Source: JBMDXB01 sp048594975 (GTDB taxonomy: Bacteria; Acidobacteriota; Vicinamibacteria; Vicinamibacterales; 2-12-FULL-66-21). Taken from it: a stretch of DNA of 64,000 nt. The DNA is taken from NCBI GenBank assembly GCA_048594975.1, contig JBMDXQ010000027.1:1-64000 (forward strand), read 5' to 3'. Below, piece by piece: positions 8,858 to 16,644 of the stretch. Under the pieces are notes generated by a model. That model saw only the letters and a list, made by a program, of their open reading frames with translations. It was not told the origin of the DNA and did not search any database. Position 1 is the stretch's first letter, and the number at the start of each line of letters is the position of its first letter. The translations under genes were made by a program, and so were the position numbers.

Positions 8858-9224
8858 GGTCGGCGAGAAGCCGCTTCAGGATGGATCGGTGGCAACGATC
8901 TTCGCGCTCGCAGTAGCAGCCGACCGAGAAGTCGGCCGTGTGCGAGAGCGCCGCCAGAAGATCGAGGTCGCGGCTCGGCCCCGGCGCCGCCATTTCCGCC
9001 TTGTACCTGCGCACGAAGGCGGACCAGTCCGCTGCTGATGATGACGCGTGCCCCATCTTCATCGTGTCGACGCTCGGCGCAAGGTTCGGAAACCACACGT
9101 CGTACCAGTTCTGCTTCGCGAACCGCGCTTTCGGCACGCCGCGCGGCGGGCGCCGCACGGTGCCGATGCGCAGGCCCTCACCGGGCACACGTGTCGTTCC
9201 GAGACGGACGATCCGGATGCTCAT
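8838..9224 (-). CDS. DUF488 family protein
   Basis: This 128-residue protein carries the DUF488 signature in full: an N-terminal strand (IRIVRLGTTR), the WYDVWFPNLAPS segment, a helix (FVRRYKAEM), and the C-terminal CYCEREDRCHRSILKRLL with paired cysteines and a histidine. The family is widespread and its biochemical role is not settled. The cysteine pattern suggests redox or metal chemistry (inference). Length is normal for the short form. It heads a run of damaged minus-strand genes and is itself intact. Confidence 0.85.
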   Translation of the reverse strand: MSIRIVRLGTTRVPGEGLRIGTVRRPPRGVPKARFAKQNWYDVWFPNLAPSVDTMKMGHASSSAADWSAFVRRYKAEMAAPGPSRDLDLLAALSHTADFSVGCYCEREDRCHRSILKRLLADRGASLA

Positions 9225-9699
9225 CGATCACTTCCCCGTTGCGAGGCGAGGGGTTCCATTCACCGCTCGCGGCGCGCACCCTCAATTCAAAATCGGCGCG
9301 CCCGTCCTTTCCAGCCATTTCGTCGGGCAGGGTCGCCCACGACCGACACCGTCCCGGTCCGGCAGGCGCCACGCGCGGACGCGCGCGGCCAGGCCGCTCC
9401 GACCGGCTCGCGTCCACGTCATCACCAGCGCCGCCCCGAGCGGGGCCCGGCGCAGTCCGGCAAGAGGTCGGAGGGCGAGTACTGCCAGAATCGGCACGCC
9501 GAAAAAAAGCAACAGCACCGGTAGTCGACGGCTGTGTCGACGATGCGGATCCCCTCGAAGACGGAAGACTCGCGACCAACGTCCACTTCGCGCCGTCCCG
9601 CGATCCCGGGCCCATCCCTCGAGGACGCCATCCGCGTAGTCCGCGCGATCCGCGGCCCGGCACGATGATCGGCGCGATTTGCCGCCCGTCATCCGCGGC
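9225..9699. other. 475-bp gap, no intact gene
   Basis: No frame gives a credible complete protein. On the minus strand, short protein-like scraps appear in different frames (SSVFEGIRIVDTAVDYR near 9530-9580; a hydrophobic LPVLLLFFGVPILAVLAL near 9470-9520), which may be eroded coding sequence. Gene fossils flank this stretch, so decay is plausible, but I cannot assign a family. Confidence 0.4.
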
Positions 9700-10158
9700 T
9701 CAACACCCGAACTGCCGCAGGTGATAATCCGTGTGACGGTACGCCCAGCGCTGCCAGTCCCGGAGCGACATGGTCCCGAACAGACCGTGCACCGGCTCGA
9801 GCCTCCCGGGAGCGGCTGCGGCGATCCCCTCGATTCCCGCGACGACCCGTTCCAGATCTTTGGCGAACTGGGTTGGCCGCGTCCCCTCCGCTCTCGGGTC
9901 GTGCATCGGGTTGGTGCGCATGCCATGCGGCCACGGCACGGGACACCAGAGCGCCAGGTATTTGATCAGCGGACGCCGACGCGCCGGGACGGGCTGCTTG
10001 CGCGGCCGGACGCCGAGGACCATGTCCGAGGCGTCGCCCAGGTGACACAACATCTCGTGCGCCGTCAGGATCCCCCAGCGCCGTGGGGCATCCGGGGACA
10101 GCGCACACAACCGCTGTATCAACGCGCGCGCGATGGCCGGGTCCGCGACCGTCTTCAC
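9700..10158 (-). CDS. DUF1569/DinB-superfamily protein
   Basis: This is a 152-residue helical protein of the DinB superfamily. Metal-ligand-like histidines are in place, in HEMLCHLGDASDM near residues 33-45 and in the C-terminal YRHTDYHLRQFGC. The central region (YLALWCPVPWPHGMRTNP) is typical of DUF1569 members. DinB-type proteins are often metal-dependent thiol transferases or similar, but the substrate here is unknown. It stands alone, 130 bp from the next gene. Confidence 0.8.
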   Translation of the reverse strand: MKTVADPAIARALIQRLCALSPDAPRRWGILTAHEMLCHLGDASDMVLGVRPRKQPVPARRRPLIKYLALWCPVPWPHGMRTNPMHDPRAEGTRPTQFAKDLERVVAGIEGIAAAAPGRLEPVHGLFGTMSLRDWQRWAYRHTDYHLRQFGC

Positions 10159-10288
10159 AGCATGGACGGAACGAACATCTTCGTCATGTAGGCCCTGTGT
10201 ACGTCGCGGAGGTACCTGCAGTTCTGCCGGTCGTCGGCTCGCCGCGGTCGCCGCGAGCGAGGCCGTCGCACGCGGCGCCGCCGGTCCA

Positions 10289-10534
10289 TCAGACCTGCTT
10301 GGGCGTGAGCCGTCGTCTCTGTCGCCGGAACGTCCAGACGGTCGCCCACACGATCAGCGCGAGCGCGCCGATGTCCCACGAACACAGCTGTGCGACCCGG
10401 TAGTACGGCATGTACTGCCACAGCCCGTAGCGGTCGACGACGGTCTCCTCGAAGAGCACCCACGTGTTGAAGAACGTCAGCACGACCGCGGCCTTCACGA
10501 TCCCGGGAACGCTGTTCGATCCCCGTTCCGGCAT
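10289..10534 (-). CDS. small two-helix membrane protein
   Basis: This 81-residue protein has two hydrophobic segments, GIVKAAVVLTFFNTWVLF near residues 11-28 and WDIGALALIVWATVWTF near 53-69. They are joined by a polar loop with the pattern DRYGLWQYMPYYRV, and the protein ends in a strongly basic tail. By the positive-inside rule the tail is cytoplasmic. It lies 89 bp downstream of the methyltransferase fusion, on the same strand. The family is not recognised. Confidence 0.65.
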   Translation of the reverse strand: MPERGSNSVPGIVKAAVVLTFFNTWVLFEETVVDRYGLWQYMPYYRVAQLCSWDIGALALIVWATVWTFRRQRRRLTPKQV

Positions 10535-10623
10535 GTGCCGTCCTCCTTCCAACACGCGTCCGGCGGGCACGAGGCCCTCGTCCATCGAAGACCCGCCATG
10601 CCCGCCACGGCCACGAGCCCTCA

Positions 10624-11682
10624 TTACCTGTTGCCCAGCAGGAACCGCGTTCCCGGCCCGGAAAAGAGCGGCAGGTGCTCCTCGGGAACACCCGCTTCGC
10701 GCGCGAACGGCTCGAGGTCGCGGCGGACCGCCTCGACCCTGTCGAAACCGGCCGCGCGTCCCAGCGCCGCGAGCTCGTCGTCCTCGTAGAACCGCAGCCG
10801 CGATGCCATCGGTTCGGGCGCACCGGGCGTTCCCCTGAGCTCTGGATCGCTGCCGAGCACCACGATCCGCCCGCCGGGGGCGAGCACGCGGCGCATTTCC
10901 GTAAGAGCCCGCACCGGGTCGCGCAGAAAGCCGAGCACGCCGGTCATGGCCGCGCAGGTGAACGCGGCGTCGGTGAACGGCAGCGCGTGCGCGTCCGCCC
11001 GGACGATGTGCAGTCGACCGCGCGCGATCGCCTCCGCGTTCACCTGTCGGGCGAGCCGCACCATGTCGAGGCTGTGGTCGACCGCCGCCGCGCGGCACCC
11101 GCCGGCGAGCGCCTTTTCGAGCAGCACGCCGCCGCCGCAGCCCACTTCCAGCAGGTAATCGGCGGGGGTCAGCGCGAGCTCGGCGAGGATGACCGCGAAG
11201 TTCGGATAGTGGTAGAGCGGAGCACGGTAGACCTCGCGGGCGCGGGCGCCGGACGGCCGGCGCGCCTGGCGATCGGTCAGCCAGTCGCCGAGCGCGGCCG
11301 GCGCCGTGGCGCGCAGCAGCGGGGCTGCCGTCTGTCGGGCGAACCAGGCGGCCGCTTCCGCGGCATCGCCAAGAAGTTGTCCCCACCCGTGATGCTCCAC
11401 GATCACCCGCGTGCCGGCCTCGATCCGCTCGAACCGCAGCTCGACCTGCGTGATCTCGCCAGGCTCCCAGTCGGCCTGACGCCATTCGATCGCCACCCGC
11501 TCGGGCGGCCGCCAGGCGGTGACCCGACCGATCTCCTTCGGACCTTCGCGCACCCGCCCGTCGAGCGCAGCCTCCAGCTCGATTCCGAGGCCAGCCAGCG
11601 CCGACGCGAGTTCGTCGACGACGACCGCGAAGGCCGCTGCGGGATCGAGGGGGAGTTCGACGTCTGCTCGAAGGGTGGTCAT
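10624..11682 (-). CDS. SRPBCC (AHSA1-like) domain fused to SAM-dependent methyltransferase
   Basis: The 352-residue protein joins two domains. Residues 1 to about 145 form a START/SRPBCC-type fold of the AHSA1 kind: DVELPLDPAAAFAVVVDEL, strands GRVTAWRPPERVAIEWRQ, and a C-terminal helix with AAWFARQTAAPLL. Residues about 160-352 are a class I methyltransferase with motif I LLEVGCGGGVLL, motif II-like RAAAVDHSL, RADAHALPF, and a post-motif ML.PGG segment (VLAPGGRIVV). A lipid-binding-type pocket fused to a methyltransferase could present a hydrophobic small molecule to the enzyme (inference). It is 6 bp downstream of the NTF2-like gene, so the two are likely one operon. The substrate is unknown. 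Confidence 0.85.
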   Translation of the reverse strand: MTTLRADVELPLDPAAAFAVVVDELASALAGLGIELEAALDGRVREGPKEIGRVTAWRPPERVAIEWRQADWEPGEITQVELRFERIEAGTRVIVEHHGWGQLLGDAAEAAAWFARQTAAPLLRATAPAALGDWLTDRQARRPSGARAREVYRAPLYHYPNFAVILAELALTPADYLLEVGCGGGVLLEKALAGGCRAAAVDHSLDMVRLARQVNAEAIARGRLHIVRADAHALPFTDAAFTCAAMTGVLGFLRDPVRALTEMRRVLAPGGRIVVLGSDPELRGTPGAPEPMASRLRFYEDDELAALGRAAGFDRVEAVRRDLEPFAREAGVPEEHLPLFSGPGTRFLLGNR

Positions 11683-11688
11683 GGTCGG

Positions 11689-12138
11689 TCATCTGTCCAG
11701 ACCACGCGCGACCTCCCGGCCCGTGGCGGACACCTGAGTGGCCTGCGACGCGACCACCAGCCACTGCCCGGAGCGGCTGACGAACACGTCGGTGAACCGC
11801 AGGGTCAGCGTGCTCGCGTCAGGTCCGCCAATCGCCGCTGTCGTGCGCCCCGTGACGACCGCCACGTCCCTGAACATTCGCACCGACAGGTCGTCGACTT
11901 TCAGGCTCGTGATCTCAGCCCGCCTGGCCTTGCACATGTCGAGCGCCTCGGCCTTTGTGAGCACTTCGCCGGTGAAGTGGATCACCGACCACTCGGGCGC
12001 CAGCAATGCGCCCCAGCCGGCGCAGTCGCCGTCCCGCCACGATGCGGCGAGGCGCTGCTCGATCTGCTCGAACGCCTTCAGGACGCGCTGATCGCTGCTT
12101 TGGCCGAGAACGGCCGCGAATACGAGCGCTAGGATCAT
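11689..12138 (-). CDS. secreted NTF2/SnoaL-like (DUF4440) protein
   Basis: This 149-residue product has a short hydrophobic leader (MILALVFAAVLGQ). The NTF2-like cone-fold pattern follows: helix VLKAFEQIEQRLAASWRDGD, LLAPEWSVIHFTGEVLTKAE, strands DLSVRMFRDVAVVTGRTT, and the final ADVF..S..WLVVASQ-type strands. DUF4440 proteins are mostly of unknown role and some bind or isomerise small molecules. It is the upstream partner of the SRPBCC-methyltransferase fusion, 6 bp away, so a shared small-molecule substrate is possible (inference). Confidence 0.8.
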   Translation of the reverse strand: MILALVFAAVLGQSSDQRVLKAFEQIEQRLAASWRDGDCAGWGALLAPEWSVIHFTGEVLTKAEALDMCKARRAEITSLKVDDLSVRMFRDVAVVTGRTTAAIGGPDASTLTLRFTDVFVSRSGQWLVVASQATQVSATGREVARGLDR

Positions 12139-12453
12139 CGACTCCTCCAGTCATCGCCAGCTCGGATGATTCACGCGGCGCCGAGCCGAGTCGGGCGTAC
12201 GCTTCGGAAACGATGCGGAGCACGCCGTTCTGTTACACGAAGAACGCTGCGCAGGCCACCACAGGCGCGCCGGCCTCAATGGCGGCGCGCCGCGTTCCGT
12301 GACGATACGCCGCAGCAGCGTTCTTCCGGCCGGCGGAGCGGTTTCCGAGGCGAATGCCGACTCGGCTCTCACGACACTCATCAACTGTCGGGGCTAGCGC
12401 GCGCCCGGCCTCTTGGGTGACGCGCTCACGGCACACGTCCTCGAAACACACGG
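12139..12453. other. 315-bp gap, nothing recognised
   Basis: This stretch between two minus-strand genes shows no protein-like frame, repeat array, tRNA shape or clear promoter. It should hold the promoter of the NTF2-like gene at its left end. Confidence 0.4.
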
Positions 12454-13494
12454 CTACTCACCCCAGAGATCGCGTGTGGCCACGTCCTTGCCCATCAGCT
12501 TCAGGTAATAGAAAAGCTGTCCCTTGTGTTGCGCGAGGTGGGCAATCATGTGCAGCAGCTGCTGGTACAAGGGGAGCTCGGGACCGTCCCACGGCGCCGC
12601 CGCTGCGGCCCGCAGCAGGTCACCGGCTTCCTGGATGCGGCGCGTCGTGAGGCGGCGGTCGGCGGCGAGCAGCTCCAGCGCCTCCGCCACGCTCGACACC
12701 GCTGGCAGCGCGTCAGCCGGCGGAACGTGCGCCTCGGCGCCGCCGGCGCTGCCCCAGTCACCGGTGACAAAGCCCTCGACCGCCTTGCCGCAGCCGAATG
12801 CGGCGCAGTGCATCATGAGCTGTCCCACGGTCATCCATCCGCCGCCCGCCGGAGGCGCCCACTGCAGCTCGTGGTCCTCGACGCGGCGGAACAGGCGTTC
12901 GGTGATGTCGTAGACGGCCTCCGCCTCTGCGAGGAGCACCCGCCTCAAGGTCGTCTGCGCGTCGTCCCCGGCGCGGCCCGTCGTCGAGCCGTCGGCGGCA
13001 TCCGGCGCCTCGGGCCAGACCTCGTCGGGACTTACCGGATCGGCCTGCACGGACCCCAGATTGGCAGGATCAACGGCGGCCACGATGAAATTCTCCGGGG
13101 GGACGGGCGACCCTGCGAGCCGGCGCAGCAGCGCGAGCTGCCCCGCGTGTGTCATCGCATCCGCGAAGGGCCCCTGCAGCAGGCGCTCCTCGGTCGTCCC
13201 GCGCAGCTCTGAGCCGGCGGCGAGGTGCCACCCCAGGTCGCCGAGCATCTCGTGAAATCGCGCGACCTCGGACGCGAGGTCCGGAAGAGGCTCGGGCCAG
13301 TAATGTCCGCCGACGAAGTACGTCCGCGCGTAGCCGAGGACGCTGGTCATGTGCCGGACCAGTTCGGCCGGCGTCCGCACGCGCCGGCCCGCCTGGAAGG
13401 TGTCGAACGTGCGAGGCGCGCCACGCAGCGCCTTCTGCACGCGATAGGCGAGCGCCGCGAGGAAATGACCAAGCAGGGCGCGCGTGTCGGTCAT
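12454..13494 (-). CDS. tandem DinB-like protein
   Basis: The 346 residues hold two DinB-type helical bundles. The first covers about residues 1-170 and carries HMTSVLGYARTYF and DAMTHAGQLALLRRL. The second covers about 175-346 and carries a long helix around YDITERLFRRV, GGWMTVGQLMMHCAAFGCGK and LHMIAHLAQHKGQLFYYLKL. In each half, histidines sit where DinB proteins bind a divalent metal. Most DinB proteins are single-domain and work as dimers, so a fused pair could act as an internal dimer (inference). The product is cytosolic and its substrate is unknown. No partner gene is adjacent. Confidence 0.82.
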   Translation of the reverse strand: MTDTRALLGHFLAALAYRVQKALRGAPRTFDTFQAGRRVRTPAELVRHMTSVLGYARTYFVGGHYWPEPLPDLASEVARFHEMLGDLGWHLAAGSELRGTTEERLLQGPFADAMTHAGQLALLRRLAGSPVPPENFIVAAVDPANLGSVQADPVSPDEVWPEAPDAADGSTTGRAGDDAQTTLRRVLLAEAEAVYDITERLFRRVEDHELQWAPPAGGGWMTVGQLMMHCAAFGCGKAVEGFVTGDWGSAGGAEAHVPPADALPAVSSVAEALELLAADRRLTTRRIQEAGDLLRAAAAAPWDGPELPLYQQLLHMIAHLAQHKGQLFYYLKLMGKDVATRDLWGE

Positions 13495-13569
13495 GACCGA
13501 TGGTGGAACTGGCTCGCGTCCTGCGTGATGGAACGGCGAGTGCGTAGTCTTACGTGACCGGTCGGCCGC

Positions 13570-13944
13570 TCACTCGGTCGACGCGGATGACGGGCGCACG
13601 CGCTCGGCTTCGCCGTGCACCCACTCGGCAATCCGCTCGCGCGACCACTCGTGATCGTCGTTGAGGTGCACCATCAGCGCCGCGATGGGCAGGTACTTGC
13701 GGCAACCCGCGGGGCAATGCCGCGCCGCGCTCTCGAGGAAGTCGAACAGCCGCCACACCCGCGGGCGGTACCCGCGCACGTCGCGCGGCAGCAGGAAGAT
13801 GCCTTCGTAGGCGGCGCCGAGCGCATCCGACCCGCCGTTGGCACCGAAGTACTCACCGAAGGACTGCACCGGCCGCCTCCTGACGCCCCTCATGATGGCG
13901 TCGGCAAGGTCAGCGGCATCCTCGCGGTGGCTGGCTGCGGTCAT
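13570..13944 (-). CDS. conserved hypothetical protein
   Basis: This is a 124-residue soluble protein beginning MTAASHREDAADLADAIMRG. The ATG at 13944 is preferred over one 27 codons upstream because AGGTG lies in Shine-Dalgarno position. The middle has FLLPRDVRGYRPRVWRLFDF, and a cysteine pair CPAGC sits before YLPIAALMVHLNDDH and WSRERIAEWV. The HLNDDHEWSRERIAEW pattern looks conserved-protein-like, but I do not recognise the family. A 17-bp inverted repeat lies 16-32 bases upstream of the start and may be its operator. Confidence 0.65.
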   Translation of the reverse strand: MTAASHREDAADLADAIMRGVRRRPVQSFGEYFGANGGSDALGAAYEGIFLLPRDVRGYRPRVWRLFDFLESAARHCPAGCRKYLPIAALMVHLNDDHEWSRERIAEWVHGEAERVRPSSASTE

Positions 13945-14304
13945 GGGGCACCTCGCTGGGTTACATACATCGTAACACCGCGTGACGCGGCGCTGTTCCG
14001 TCGTTTTGACGAACCGCGGGACCAACGCCCGCGGCGCCGCTTCGCGGTGTGCGCTGCCTCCTGGCTCACCGTGGGCCGCTCAAGAAGGCTCGGACGACCT
14101 GGTTCGCGCGGCGCATGGCGGAATGTGCCACGGCCGCGGGCACGGGTCAGCGAGCCGAGCGCAGCCTCGAAAACAGCCACGCCGCCACCGCCAGCCAGAC
14201 GAGGAAGGGTGTCGGGAAACGCCTCCTCGACCGCTTGCCGCTGGCGCGCGTGCTCCTCCCGGCGCTTGCGGTCGCCGAACGTCGTCACCCGACTGTGGGG
14301 CGCG
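13945..14304. other. 360-bp gap
   Basis: It holds an inverted repeat near 13960-13976 (listed separately) and otherwise no intact gene. On the minus strand around 14160-14290, a charged helix-like stretch (KRREEHARQRQAVEEAFP) is followed one frame over by a hydrophobic FLVWLAVAAWLFSRLRSAR and a stop. This could be a decayed small membrane protein, but the case is weak. Confidence 0.35.
13960..13976. promoter_or_regulatory. inverted repeat GTTAC-N7-GTAAC, possible operator
   Basis: GTTAC and GTAAC flank 7 bases (ATACATC), directly upstream of the hypothetical gene that starts at 13944. The stretch is AT-rich against a GC-rich background, as promoters and operators often are. No regulator gene sits beside it. 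The assignment is inference from symmetry and position. Confidence 0.35.
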
Positions 14305-15057
14305 TCAGAAGTACACCCCAAAGCCCACGGACGGACCGTGCACCGTCGGCTCGATGACGACCGTCCTTCCCGCGATCGCGTCGGAGACCTTCAGGTACAG
14401 GATGTTGTAGCCGGCCGTGAGACCGAAGTGCCGTAACGGCTTCCAGTCCACGCGAAATGTGCCGCCGAGATCGACGTCGGCGCCGACGCCGAACCCGCCG
14501 CCCTCGAACGATGCGTGCCACTCGATCGTCCGGCCGGTGCGGTGCCAGCCCAAGCCCACGAGCGGGTCCCACACGCCGGGTTTGCGCGACAACCGGGGCA
14601 GATCACCCAGCGTGATGTCGTATTTGAGAGCGACACGACGCACGCCTGCCGTCACGTACAGGTCGCGTGCCACTCTCCGTCCCAGCTTGGCGTCGCCGTA
14701 GATGAGATCCAGGTCGACCAAGAGGAATGGCCGCTCCGGCCTGTCGCCGCCGAAACCGGCCCAGATGGCGTAACTCTCGACCCGCCACGCATTGTTCGAT
14801 GCAGTGACTCCTCCGAAAAACGCGCCGTCGAACCGACTATCGAGGATCTGGCCTGATTCGCCCCCACCGCCGTCGATCGGCGGTACGTCCACTTCGATGC
14901 CGATGCCGAGCGGCACCCACACGAGGATCGGGTACACCGCGACCTGCCACCCGTCGTCGGCGCCCCCGCCTTGAACAAGGCTCTGGGCGTGTGCCGTCTC
15001 ACCCAGACCGACCGCGCACATGGCTGCGAAGCTGACGGCCCGAATCACGTTCATCAT
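14305..15057 (-). CDS. secreted protein, probable outer-membrane beta-barrel
   Basis: The 250-residue protein starts with a signal peptide (VIRAVSFAAMCAVGLGETAHA). The rest alternates amphipathic strands typical of small porin-like barrels: GWQVAVYPILVWVPLGIGIE, RVESYAIWAGFGGD, YVTAGVRRVALKYDITLG, TIEWHASFEGGGFGVGAD, FGLTAGYNILYLKVSD. It ends in an aromatic residue (GVYF), a feature of barrel proteins handled by the BAM machinery. No specific substrate can be read. It stands alone. Confidence 0.75.
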   Translation of the reverse strand: MMNVIRAVSFAAMCAVGLGETAHAQSLVQGGGADDGWQVAVYPILVWVPLGIGIEVDVPPIDGGGGESGQILDSRFDGAFFGGVTASNNAWRVESYAIWAGFGGDRPERPFLLVDLDLIYGDAKLGRRVARDLYVTAGVRRVALKYDITLGDLPRLSRKPGVWDPLVGLGWHRTGRTIEWHASFEGGGFGVGADVDLGGTFRVDWKPLRHFGLTAGYNILYLKVSDAIAGRTVVIEPTVHGPSVGFGVYF

Positions 15058-15173
15058 CGCAGTCTATCGGATCGACCGTCTGGTCCGCTCACTCGAAACG
15101 GATCAGTCCGCCGATCCGGTGATCAACGGCCATCCGTTGCCCAGAGCTCCGGTACCGGCGCCCCGTGGTGGGC

Positions 15174-16385
15174 TCAGAGCGCGATCCTCGCGAGCTGTTC
15201 GAGCAGGGCCTCGACCGAAATCATCGTCAGCAGCAACGGCGCGACCGGCAGCAACGTCATCACCACGAGCTGCAACACCGTGTCCCGCGTGATCGGTACG
15301 ACGTGCATCTCGCGCACCACATTGAAGCTGGCCGCCATGTCGCCGAGCGCCGAAAAGTCGGGCGTGCCCACCAGCGGGTCGTCGCTGGCCGCGCCGCCGT
15401 GCAGCCACTTCGCCTCGAACGCGTCGAGGTGCTGTTTGGCAAGATGGCGGTAATCCCGCAGCCCGGCGCGTCTCGCCTGCGACAGCGGCACGACGAATAC
15501 CAGCAGCGGCGCAAGCACGACCCCGACCACGGTCGCGACGAACGTGAATACCTCGAGCTTGAAGTCCGTGAGCACCGCACCCTGGAAGAAGATCTGGTTC
15601 GCGATGCTACCCGCGAGCAGGGTCCCCTCGGCGAGCAGCAGCGGCGCGAACGCGTGGCCGATGCGCGACAGGAAGCCCAGGCCGCCGTTGCGGTCCGGGT
15701 GCATCGGCGCGTAGGCGATGTCCATGCGCGACACGTGCCAGAGAAACCGTGCCCAGATGAAGAGGCGAAAGTACCAGCGCAACAGCAGGAGCTGGAACAG
15801 CGGCAGGCTGACCAGGAAGTACCACCATCCGGCGAGGTGCAGCTGTCGGCCGCCGGCTACGGGCGCCGCGTACCAGGTCGGCGCGCCCAGCGCGAAATAA
15901 TAGCGCCACACGACGAGTATGCCGACGCCGTACACCATGGCGATCAGCACCACCTCGGCAAGCATCGAATTGCGCAACCGCATCGCGCTCCTGATCGCCG
16001 CACCGAAGCGCTCGCGGACGGCACCGCGCACGAGCCCCAGCGTCACGAACTGCGCCACGACCTCCCGCAAACGCTGGTGAACGACGAGCTCGGCCAGAAT
16101 CAGAAGCGGCAGCGCAACCAGCAAGCGGGCGTGCGCGTCGATGTCGTAGAGGAACGGGACGGCGACGGAGTCTCCCCAGGCCTTACCGTCGGCCGCCGAG
16201 AGCACGCACAGCGGGACCCAGGCGACGGCCGCGATCGCGACGATCCGCCTGTGGACGAGCTGGAGCGCGTCGCCGGTCAGATGCGCGCGCCTCAACGCCT
16301 GAAACAGCGGCCCGCCGATGACAATGGAGAAGTCGCCTTCCAGCGGTGACGCGTCACCCGCTGCCGGCGTGGTCTTCGTCTGCAT
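15174..16385 (-). CDS. multi-pass membrane protein of unknown function
   Basis: This 403-residue protein has about six to eight hydrophobic helices, such as IVAIAAVAWVPLCVLSA, LLVALPLLILAELVV, VVLIAMVYGVGILVVW, WWYFLVSLPLFQLLLL, VFTFVATVVGVVLAPLLVFV and the C-terminal VVMTLLPVAPLLLTMI. A conserved-looking loop (RMDIAYAPMHPDRNGGLGFL) carries histidine and aspartate and faces a polar side. A soluble insert lies between the last two membrane pairs. I have seen similar proteins only as hypothetical membrane proteins. It stands alone. Confidence 0.75.
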   Translation of the reverse strand: MQTKTTPAAGDASPLEGDFSIVIGGPLFQALRRAHLTGDALQLVHRRIVAIAAVAWVPLCVLSAADGKAWGDSVAVPFLYDIDAHARLLVALPLLILAELVVHQRLREVVAQFVTLGLVRGAVRERFGAAIRSAMRLRNSMLAEVVLIAMVYGVGILVVWRYYFALGAPTWYAAPVAGGRQLHLAGWWYFLVSLPLFQLLLLRWYFRLFIWARFLWHVSRMDIAYAPMHPDRNGGLGFLSRIGHAFAPLLLAEGTLLAGSIANQIFFQGAVLTDFKLEVFTFVATVVGVVLAPLLVFVVPLSQARRAGLRDYRHLAKQHLDAFEAKWLHGGAASDDPLVGTPDFSALGDMAASFNVVREMHVVPITRDTVLQLVVMTLLPVAPLLLTMISVEALLEQLARIAL

Positions 16386-16559
16386 CCTGGCTCACGACGG
16401 TGAGCACCTCGCCCGCATTATCCGTCGCGCCGGCAACACTGCTCGGCCAATTCGGTCGCACAGCGTCGGACTGTTCGACCGGTCTATCGCCATGTGGACC
16501 ATGTCAATCCAGAGGGGTTCTCGCGGTGAGGCAGCCTCTGGCTCGGTGGTGAACCGGCC

Positions 16560-16640
16560 CTTCCGGACAATCGCCAGTCGTCAATCGCCAATCCGTCGAT
16601 CCGCCGTTGACGATCTGCCGTCGACGATCCGCAATCGACG
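16560..16640. repeat. short-word array (CAATCG/CGATC type)
   Basis: Just 3' of the Asp-box gene lies an 80-bp run of slightly varied words (TCGTCAATCGCCAATCCG, CGATCCGCCGTTGACGATC, CCGTCGACGATCCGCAATCG). No protein or RNA is evident. The wider gap 16386-16644 holds nothing else recognisable. Confidence 0.5.
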
Positions 16641-16644
16641 CGCG

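Noticed and set aside
9422..9631. A 69-codon minus-strand frame with a cysteine-rich stretch (VDYRCCCFFSACRFWQ)
   Set aside because: No start context, no family, and scraps of protein-like text appear in other frames of the same stretch, so it looks like decayed sequence.
14049..14357. Small open frames over the 14.1-14.3 kb gap, including a minus-strand helix plus hydrophobic tail
   Set aside because: The helix and the hydrophobic tail are in different frames and no full gene can be drawn.
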